The notes beneath the pieces were generated by a model, which had not been told where the DNA came from, did no database searches, and worked only from the letters and a program-made list of their open reading frames with translations. A DNA stretch of 64,000 bases from Pinus tabuliformis (Eukaryota; Streptophyta; Pinopsida; Pinales; Pinaceae), in NCBI GenBank assembly GCA_031772625.1, contig CM062819.1, positions 1,236,325,897 to 1,236,389,896 on the forward strand, given 5' to 3'. Within the stretch, counting starts at the first letter, position 1, and every line of letters starts with the position of its first letter. Of this stretch, positions 55,635-64,000 are shown one piece after another. Made by a program: the position numbers and the translations under genes.

Positions 55635-55666
55635 TCGGGAGACGAGTTTTAGTAGCGTTCACTTGC

Positions 55667-55672
55667 AATAAA
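55667..55672 (+). promoter_or_regulatory. Candidate polyadenylation signal AATAAA
   Basis: AATAAA 33 bp after the stop codon of ATP synthase d. It is close to the stop; plants use loose signals, so the real 3' end may lie further on. Confidence 0.45.
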
Positions 55673-56762
55673 TAATGTCGCGTTGGTGCCATTTAATATT
55701 CAGATTTTGTTTTCTCGCAGCCCCAAAAATTTGAGCAGATCTTTGTGTTTGTACCGGGAGACTGTTCTTTCTTTAGATTGGTCAATGCCATGTGAAATGT
55801 AGTATCTTCTCCAAAGAATACTGTAGTGTCTTGACATTTCAAGCCAGTTACTAATTTATGTGGACTTCAATCAAATAGCATGCCTCAGATGCCTGCAAAA
55901 TTAAAGCTCGTCTCATAACCGGAGAAGTTAAAATTGAGTAAATATTTAAAGTTGAAAACATTCTTGGTTTCTTGAAGACTGCATCTAGTGCTTGGACGTT
56001 AGACAGCATGTTAAACTTGCATGGGTTTTTAAATGAACGATTTTGCTCTGGAAGACATTGTTTTAGGTTTTCCTAACACCACAAAGTGCGACGGAAGCGA
56101 TAAAATGCGTGACATTATTTATAAATTGGCATACGCGCTACTATATTCCGACTTTTGGAAATTGACCTAACAATTCCAAAATAATCTTTATGAATACTGT
56201 TGCGTTTCGTAAATTTTCCTAACGACTCTCAGACGGCCGAGTCGTTTTAAATGTCTTTGTGGGTATATGTAATGTTCAAATGTTTGGTTTTGCTTTTGTG
56301 TTTCACCGCCTCGCAGATCGCACAGATAATGGACTCCAGGCAAGGAAACAAAGAGGGCATTATTTCCTTTATTTCCACTGATTGCAGTGGAATTTTTCAA
56401 AAAGAAATAGAAGTGTTTGTTCCCTCTGGCCCGAAAACGAAGAGCAAAAACTGTCGGTACAAATAGATGGCAAAGTGGAATAGCAGAGGAACGACAAATT
56501 GTGCAGTTGGAAAGTACAACAGGAGTTTTAATGAGATGCTTTATATAATCATTATTTATTCTTTTCTATATTTATGGAGGCTTCACCATCATTGATAGGT
56601 GGGAACCAGGGTAAATAGTTGGTGCATAGGTTCAAGCACCATCTTGAAGGGATGAGGAGAGTCGAAGTGGTAACCTCTTTAACTTGGGAATATATCTTAA
56701 ATATAATTCATGACTACTTCAACTAATTCTTAGAATGAAACGACAAAATATTTATATATCTC

Positions 56763-56855
56763 TAGTTTTATGACAATTTGTGGTAATGAGTTTTTGGGGC
56801 AAATAGAGTAGTTTTATGACAATTTGTGGTAACGAGTTTTTGGGGCAAATAGAGC
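56763..56855. repeat. 46 bp tandem duplication
   Basis: TAGTTTTATGACAATTTGTG through TTTTTGGGGCAAATAGAG occurs twice, differing at one or two positions. Confidence 0.9.
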
Positions 56856-57195
56856 AGTACTAGTATGGAGAGTTTTGCAACAGGACTTTACTGAGCAATA
56901 TTGCTCATTAGAAAAAGCAAGAATGAACATCACTCCTTGAATAGAGGGTATCATTGTTTTTGCAGTTTTAGAGGTTAATTATGTATGATAACTTGGTTAA
57001 ATATTAACTTGAAATTAAGGGGGTTAGCGGCATGGGTTCAAATACTGAATGATCACGAATATATAACACTTGGATTAAGTTGTAATTTTATTTTGTAACA
57101 TTACGACTTTGTTCGAAATTTTAATTATTATTTTAAATTTATTTAGGATGTATTTGTTTTTTCAATAAAGATATCAGATTTTTATATTAAAGAGA

Positions 57196-57442
57196 ATATT
57201 TTTCATTTGCCAAAACACACATATATCACTAACATAGATCCATTTCAACCATGGATCTAACATGAGTTGAAAGAGATCAAATTTCTTTAGGTGCAAACTT
57301 ATTTTAATGTAAAAAATAATATTTTTCATTTGCCAAAACACACATATATCACTAACATAGATCCATTTCAACCATGGATCTAACATGAGTTGAAAGAGAT
57401 CAAATTTCTTTAGGTGCAAACTTATTTTAATGTAAAAAATAA
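57196..57442. repeat. 123 bp tandem duplication, apparently identical copies
   Basis: Both copies run from ATATTTTTCATTTGCCAAAA through GCAAACTTATTTTAATGTAA with no difference seen. A very recent duplication. Confidence 0.9.
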
Positions 57443-57744
57443 TCTGTAATTTTTTATTGTTTAAATTGTATTTTTGAATGTTAAAGATTACATAACATAG
57501 CCATTGAGCCATAGCCATTTTATCACCGTACATTAAATTGATTTTTTGTTATTAATATATTTTCAAGTATACATCAATATTAATTTATATTAAAATATTT
57601 TATTCATAACTCACATTGGATATTTTATTCTATACAATATTAAATTATTTTCTTTAAACATTTATTTATATATAGATACATATGAAGTTGAAAACATGTG
57701 TTAAAATATTTTTAAAAGTAAAAGTTTTAAACATCTTACTCATA

Positions 57745-58200
57745 TTTTTTATTTACTTCTAATTATTTTACATGAAATTATATTAGGTCATATGGACAAC
57801 TAATTAAATATGCATAACATTTTTTTTTTCTCTTTTTCTTTTTAATAGCAAACATTGCTTTTCTATTTAGAAAATATTTTATTTTTATTTTACGACGAAT
57901 GAATACTTACACATTGCTTTCACAGTGGGCTATAGAATGAATGAGCCTCTTGGCTCAACAAAAATGGATTAACCAATTTTATGAGTCCAATTTTTTAACT
58001 CATTTTTATTTACTTCTAGTTACTTTAAATGAAATTATATTAGGTCATATGGACAACTAATTAAATATGCATAACATATAACTTTTCTCTTTTTTATTAT
58101 AGCCGACATTGCTTTTCTATTTAGAGAATAAGTCTCTCGGGTCAACAAAAAGGGATTAACCAATTTTCCGAGTCTAATTTTTTTAGATATCTTTGACGCC
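57745..58200. repeat. About 257 bp tandem duplication, diverged
   Basis: GAAATTATATTAGGTCATAT, ACATTGCTTTTCTATTTAGA and GGATTAACCAATTTT each occur twice at about 255 bp spacing, with indels in T-rich parts. Confidence 0.8.
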
Positions 58201-58280
58201 TGCCATTTTTTGTTCTCACTTTTAGAATTACTAATTACATCTCAATGTTCAATGATAGTCCTAATGCCCATAATTTTTAA

Positions 58281-58350
58281 AAAGGCCAAAAGTACCAAAA
58301 ACGAAAAACCTAGCAAGGCCAAAAGTACTAAAAACGAGAAACTTATGCCA
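58281..58350. repeat. Short tandem repeat
   Basis: AAGGCCAAAAGTAC(C/T)AAAAACGA occurs twice in a row, about 37 bp period. Confidence 0.85.
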
Positions 58351-58760
58351 CTGCTTAGTTAATTTTTTAAAAACTCCCAATTATCTAATTACTTGTTTGA
58401 TTAAATATCAAGTTTTGTTTTAATGGAGACTCCAAGTACCTATGCCAATAGTCGAAAACCAGTGTTAGTGACAATGTTGTGTTTTCTGTATGTTATGATG
58501 AGAGTAAAAGTGATGTTGAGAATTCAAGTACAAGATGTACAAGCAATATTTTTGATCTACTAATAATTATTTGTGAATTTAGAGCTTCTTTATTTTTTTC
58601 ATCAAACAATTATATTTCAGAAATCAATAGATAACAATGACAAGAAAGTAGAGATCACAGAGCACAAAGCATAATAACAAGAGACATCAGAGTTTAGGTC
58701 AGAGCCTAGGGAAAAACCCCATAAGGGGCAAAATCCAATCAAACACTTCCTTAGAGAGAT

Positions 58761-59024
58761 TGTAACGAACAAAGTTTGTATACCCAGAGGAATGCTCTGA
58801 TACGGATGTTATAAACAAAGCTCGTACTTATGCAATAATTTTCAGAATACTTCAAAGACAAAGACATCCATTGTAATATAAATGAGATGATTACAATGAA
58901 GGTAAGGGCTTGCTTATATACCGGGGCAGATACCTTTTCACCAACGATCATGTCCTTAGAAACACAACTCTTCATTAACTAGTTACTAGTTATGTAATCA
59001 TTATTTATTATTTTTATTGTTTAG

Positions 59025-59061
<37 letters not shown>

Positions 59062-59068
59062 CATAACA
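58761..59068 (-). repeat. 3' LTR of the small LTR element (308 bp)
   Basis: TGTAACGAACAAAGTTTG ... TATTCATAACA, matching 61541-61825 in order. Contains an AT run (59028-59057). Confidence 0.85.
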
Positions 59069-61299
59069 CTGCCTCCTTCAAAAAGCTTTGTCCTTTATTG
59101 TTGACAAGGTGTGTCATTTTGTTTTTTTGCCTTGTAAACTATTTGCATCTTTCGATATTTTTTGGGTTGTCATCTTCGTTGACACAAGATGATAAGATCT
59201 TTGGAGTGAAATAAAATTGCAGAACTGAGAAGGGATTTCACCATTTGAAGTTAATCTTTTGTGGAATCTTGCGGTGATTGGAAGTTTGTGATGGATTGTA
59301 CAAACTTCAGTATTCCTTGGAATATAAGTTTGTTGTTTATGTTTTGAGTGATATTTGTACATAAATTGATTGAAAAGTATGCTCTTGTGATTCAGATGTC
59401 GATAATGAGTTCTTCTGTTTTGACTTACTCTTATCATGTGTGTGGCAATTTTTTGATTTACTTCAGGTACTGGTGTTGCTAAATTGGTTACAAAATCTTC
59501 ACTTGGAATTTCCATTGTCTGAACTTAAACATCTAAATATGTTTTTCCTTCAATTGATTGGTTGACTTCTTGAGTTGTAATGTTGATTGGATTGGTATTC
59601 GTTCCTCTTTCTTCAATTTGGACTGAAGACTTCAACACTTCTTTTGTGACAAGTTCTCATTTGTTTTTCAATGATTTCTTATCATCTTTAAGTTTCTTAA
59701 TTTAAGTGAGTAGACTTTGATTATGGTTTCTCAGATCTAAGAGTTCCTCATTTTCTAAGTCAACTTTATTTTGGTATTCAAGCTTTTCATTTTTTAAACA
59801 CTTGATTTGTTCTAATAACCTTTGGTTAAGGTTCTTTAAGCATAAATTTTCCTATTTTTTTGATAGACTTTCGTTGAGTTTCTTTTCAGAAATTTCATTT
59901 TCTTGTTCTAAATTGTGCTTCTTAGTTTTACATTTTCTGATTTGTGTAAGTAGTTTCTGATTATGTTCCTTGAAACATGAGTTTTCCTTGTTTTTGTTAA
60001 ATATGACTTTTTCAAGCTCCTTTTGCTTTTTTAGCATCAATTTTGAAATTTTCTTAAATTCTTCCGATGAAGGCATTATCAATGATGACTTCATTGTTGT
60101 GTCTTGAAAGGTGATCATCTTTTTCTTATAAGGAAACATCAATTTTTTTTCCTACGTTTAACATGAACGTACCCAATTCTTTTAAAGAAGGTTGATAAAA
60201 AATTATGTCAATATTTGGGTTAAACATAGTTACGACACATAATTGAGAGATGCATTCACAATGGTTATTTATTACTTGTAAATCATTAATTTCATGCTAT
60301 TTTTCACCAAAAGTATTTTTTCTTTCTTCTATGTTCGACTCTGGAATTAATAGTTGATTTGCCAAATTAATATTGAGTAATTTTTCTCGCGATTTTTGCT
60401 GATAACGATATTAATTTCTTTCCTTTATTAATTCCCTTTAATATAAGTGACCTACAATCTGCTATTGAAAGACCATTATAAAAAAGCCTTTTTTCTTTCA
60501 TCATTTTTTTAAAAATTTATATATGCTCTTTCTTTTATGTAGATATTTTGATTTTTTTATATGCTTTTTTCCTTTTTTCTTTTCTTCCACTGGATGTTAA
60601 GTATATTATACGTTTATCTTGATATATTGCTTATTAAGAAGTTTAAGCAAATTATTTAACGAATGTGGTTGCCCTCTCTCTAAAATTAATTAAACCATTA
60701 AAATTTTGTTTTCAAATTGTTATGAAAAATTACACCAATATGTTGTACTTGTTGGAGCATATCTCAGATCCAAGATGAAATTGCCCTATGAGATGAACTA
60801 GTGTGAACAAGGGTCGCAGTAGAAATCAAAGGTTTGATAAGGGATAGTGGGTGGCTAGGCATGAAAAAGAAACAGAGCACGATCAGTGGAGGTAGGGGCG
60901 CGACTAGCATGTGAGGAAATTGAATGTGGTGACTGTTGGTGCAAACACAACAATGGTCGATTATGGATGCAGTGAGCGACAAAACACTGGCATATATGAG
61001 GATGATAGCAACAGTGGTTAGCAGTCGACACACCCCTCTATGCGGATGGTCGTCTAGCAGTTGTCTGAATGGTGGCTACACGAACATCAAGAAAACAATA
61101 TGTTACACTAGCATGGCTACGTGGTACGATTCCAGAGGTTCAATGGCTCCAACAGCGCATAACAGCGACGACAATGTGGCACATGTTCTCGAGGGTTCAA
61201 CATTGTTTGGATTATATATATAATGTTTCAAATTATATATATGTAATGCAATTTTTTTTTATTACTTTATTTTATTGTTTATTTATTTATTTTTATTTT

Positions 61300-61302
<3 letters not shown>

Positions 61303-61331
<29 letters not shown>
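61303..61331. repeat. (AT)n microsatellite
   Basis: AT run followed by a T-run in the leader of the small LTR element. Confidence 0.95.
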
Positions 61332-61339
<8 letters not shown>

Positions 61340-61540
61340 TCAATCTTCCTTTTTTTCTTTAAATGGCCAAAGGCCTGAATGACAAAACTGGCGAAACAAA
61401 GAAACTCCAACTTTGTGTAACGAAACACTTCAATTGTGGTGACAACAAGGTTGATGAAGGATTAATGACCAAAGGTCGGATCAAACTAGTTTTCTGTGTA
61501 GTGGTTGAGTGGCCAACGGATCAAACAACTCTGATACCAA

Positions 61541-61825
61541 TATAACGAACAAAGTTCATATACTCGGATGAATGCTCTGATACTAATGTTACGAACAAAG
61601 TTTGTACTTATGCAGTAACATTCAGAATACTTCGAAGACAAAGACATCCATTATAGGACAAGTAATTCTATATAAGAATATTTGAATACAAATGAGATGA
61701 TTATAATGAGGGTGAGGGTTTGCTTATATACTTAAGAAGATACTTCATTAACTAGTTACTAATTAATTAATCATTATTTATTATTTTTGTTGTTTACATT
61801 ATATATGTATATATTCTTCATAACA
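61541..61825 (-). repeat. 5' LTR of the small LTR element (285 bp)
   Basis: TATAACGAACAAAGTTCA ... ATTCTTCATAACA, next to the primer site. Confidence 0.85.
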
Positions 61826-62694
61826 AAGATCCTTCAACAATACATCAAGACATGGATAATATTAACCACAAGATGACATCCACAAGTGCTAAGTCTCCAA
61901 TTTAAATATCTGCAACACAATGTCAATAAGCTGTCCAATAGAGTGTCCAACGAGCTCACCACCAAGAGGATGATCCTCTCACCATACCACAGAAAACAAG
62001 GCTCGGATAATAGATCTCCTAAAGTTCAGACCTTAAATAAAATTACAATCAGATTAGAGCATGGATCTAGGCTTAGATCTCGGCCTAGTCTTAGTCAAGA
62101 ACAAAACACACTTTTGATAATGAACAGATCTTGGTCACCGGGCTTTAGATCACACGTATAATAATCAGATATTGGTCACCATACTTTAGATCATAAGTGT
62201 ATTGAACAAATCTCGAACCTATGACTTCATATTCTAAGTATAATGAATAGATCTTGAACCTTGGACTTTACATCGTAAGTATAATGAGCATATCTCTAAT
62301 CACTGATTTCAGACCATAAATGTAATGGGAAGATCTACAGATCTCAAACCACTTTGCAAGGGAGAGCTGATGAGTAAGTTATGTTTGTTTGAATTGCATC
62401 ACAAGGAAAGTGAATTAACCTCTCTATATAGCCATCATGTGACCCGAATGAGTGTGTTTCTAAGCAAATGAACTAGCCATTATGTGATTCGAATGCGAAA
62501 ATTTCATGGCAAGCCAACTAGCCATCATGTGATTTGAATGAGAGAGTTTCAAGGCAAATCAACATGATCATCTAGAAGAGCCAACCTAGCACTTGCGGAG
62601 CCACTTGAAATTATAGATAAAAATAATAATTTTGTTTCTCTCAAATAGAATGAAAATAAGTAATTTATGAAGACCAACCATAACTACAATTTAC

Positions 62695-63386
62695 AAAGGG
62701 AAAAGAGGAATATCTTAAATCCACTAATCTTTATCTACTTTTCAGCCACATCAAATCAGCATAGCTTTGCAACCCATCGAAACTTTTTGCATTTCAAATA
62801 TGAATTTGACAAATTTGAAAAATGTTTTTGAAATCGTAATGCCACATATTTGTGGAATTCTGATCAACTATTTGATTTAAGGTGAGCATACCATGATCAT
62901 GTAAATGTTGAATAATTTTTTTGAAGAAAGATACCATTCCCACCATCAAATGTGACATCACTTAGATATGAATAAAACATTCACGGTTGTTTGTAGATTT
63001 TTATGGTTAGTGTTGTTGTTGGATTGCATAAATCTTTAGGGTTTGGCTTTAATATAAGGTAGTATATTATATACATTATTGTAATTTCATATAATTTTTA
63101 ATATTATTACAATATATTTTCTCTATTTGGTTGCATTTTTCCTTGTTTTTCTTGGTTTCTTTTAAGTTTTTAGATTTCCCTCGTAGACATGAACTTTTGC
63201 TTTTATCAACTTGTACTTATTCCTTCACTTATGTAGCTTCTTCTCGACAAATTGGTCTTGATGATGAATCTTGTTATAGATTCAAAACATTGATCAACAA
63301 AATAGAGTCTGAGGATTATTCTCCGATTATGCAATCCAACAAAAACCTTACATTATCAACCAATAACATGGAAGACAAATCATGGC
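62695..63386. other. Gene-free stretch
   Basis: About 700 bp of AT-rich DNA. The + strand frame at 63131-63490 runs into the LINE 4 tail and shows no known domain. Confidence 0.5.
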
Positions 63387-64000
63387 TTTTTGTTTGTTTG
63401 TTTTTTTTTTACAGAAACGGTTATGAGATTTCATTAAATGTTTGGCAAAAATCCATAATTCCGGTTACAAATAGCGAAGCTAGTTTCTAGGCATCTCTTC
63501 AACAAGCGGGACATAGCACAAATGCTTGTGAATCGCCTCTTTTTACAATTTATCAAATGAACTCTTGCTGCTGATTTCCCGAGCTTATGAATGCATACAA
63601 ACTGATTCAATAAAAAGCAGAAGAACATAGAAGTTTAGGGAATTGGGTCCCAAGAGGTTTCATTATCTCTGAGAATAGTTTCGGCAGCTAGCTGGACTGC
63701 CTTATTTGCCTCTATGTCTGCTTCTTTGTTGTTGTTTCTCAGGATATGAAAAAATTTCAAATTTAGGAGCTTTGTCATGCCTTTAATTCTTGTAATTGTC
63801 CTTGCAAGTCGTAGATCTGCTGAATTTGTGTTGGTCGCCATTGCTTTGATGATGACCTGGGAATCACTGAAAACTATTGCCTCCATGTGTCCCAGCTATT
63901 TGAGCAGTTTGATCCCTTGAAAATTGAGGTTGAGGGCTGCTCCAAACTCAATATCCTGCTGGCTTAGATTTGTGTCATCGATTTTGTCTCTTAGCCACTC
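63387..64000 (-). mobile_element. LINE 4: 3' end of an L1-type element with RNase H
   Basis: On the minus strand: an RNase H coding end (64000-63635), a 3' untranslated region of about 220 bp, and an A-rich tail broken by C (AAAAAAAAACAAACAAAC, 63387-63411). Runs out of the window at 64000. Confidence 0.8.
63635..64000 (-). pseudogene. LINE 4 RNase H domain (C-terminal end of ORF2)
   Basis: An RVT_3-type RNase H fold: IEFGAALNLNFQGIKLL, then AIVFSDSQVIIKAM (catalytic Asp in DSQ), FHILRNNNKEADIEANKAV (late Asp/His-region motif), and the end ETSWDPIP with stop. Plant L1 LINEs of one group carry this domain after the RT. One in-frame stop (63896-63898) lies between the two halves, so this copy is inactive. 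The 83-codon frame starting at 63886 is the remainder after that stop. Confidence 0.8.

Larger units (their letters stand above)
55635..58513 (+). other. 3' untranslated and downstream region of ATP synthase d
   Basis: The first few hundred bases should be 3' UTR; beyond about 56000 no gene is recognised. A frame at 56251-56466 is unsupported. Contains tandem duplications at 56763-56855, 57196-57442, 57745-58200 and 58281-58350. Confidence 0.5.
58761..61825 (-). mobile_element. Small non-autonomous LTR element (minus)
   Basis: 3,065 bp with LTRs 58761-59068 and 61541-61825, a primer site of initiator-Met type (complement of CTCTGATACCA, 61529-61539) and a purine tract by the left LTR. The flanks GAGAT / AAGAT fit a duplication with one change. 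Inside there are coiled-coil-like segments (60142-59852, for example KKQKELEKVIFNKNKENS) and a gag-like patch (59515-59114), but no protease, integrase or RT. A broken, gag-only type fossil that inserted into the solo LTR. Confidence 0.75.
58514..62694 (-). repeat. Probable solo Copia LTR split by a smaller LTR element
   Basis: The pieces 58514-58760 and 61826-62694 together (about 1.1 kb) follow the plan of the Copia A and F LTRs. Left end TGTTGAGAATTCAAGTAC, then the block GGGAAAAACCCCATAAGGGG; right end TTATGAAGACCAACCATAAC and CTACAATTTACA. No internal element sequence adjoins either side and no target duplication was seen. Confidence 0.6.

Noticed and set aside
56251-56466. Small secreted or membrane protein (71 codons) downstream of the gene
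   Set aside because: Hydrophobic start but no promoter, homologue or conserved context.
1-64000. CRISPR arrays, bacterial operons, phage
   Set aside because: The window is plant nuclear DNA; the repeats are microsatellites, minisatellites or transposon repeats without unique regular spacers.

Overview
This is nuclear DNA of a seed plant, probably a gymnosperm (conifer, cycad or Ginkgo type). The evidence is a plant mitochondrial ATP synthase subunit d gene with a 25.2 kb intron, many nested Ty1/Copia and Ty3/Gypsy fossils, plant L1-type LINEs with DUF4283/CCHC or RNase H modules, tRNA-derived SINEs, and very low gene density. The species cannot be fixed from the sequence alone.

The only host gene recognised lies on the + strand. 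It is the 3' half of ATP synthase subunit d (F1Fo peripheral stalk), in three exons: 30020-30084, 55285-55371 and 55533-55634. All splice sites are GT-AG and the stop is TAG at 55632-55634. The upstream exons were not found, so they probably lie left of the window. The intron 30085-55284 holds a Gypsy chromovirus (31379-51938). That element was split by a Copia element (35534-47510), which itself carries a second Copia (35634-40948) and a long-LTR Gypsy relic (42438-45750). An ORF1-only LINE (49663-51877) sits in the chromovirus 3' LTR, and a short truncated LINE (54545-54915) lies nearer the next exon. Without the chromovirus (and what it carries) the intron would be about 4.6 kb.

The left 30 kb is transposon strata. 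From left to right: an unclassified repeat-rich LTR-like element (1-2240); a Copia fragment (2241-3497); a decayed L1 LINE on the minus strand (3498 to about 12060) split by a Copia (about 4657-8619) and an LTR-like insert (about 10462-11450); a fold-back element of CGATATTTT motifs (12296-12590); then a large Copia (13498-28484, target duplication TGTTC) that received two more Copias, a solo LTR and a minisatellite. One nested Copia carries a SINE with an 18 bp target duplication.

The right end (55.6-64 kb) holds the 3' flank of the gene, several local tandem duplications, a probable solo LTR split by a small non-autonomous LTR element (58761-61825), and the 3' end of an L1 LINE with an RNase H domain.

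The most striking item is the LINE ORF at 49853-51880 (minus). It is open over 675 codons and carries a 76-residue ubiquitin-like domain ending in RLRGG ahead of a DUF4283 region and a CCHC knuckle. It has clean 17 bp target duplications, and no ORF2 follows.
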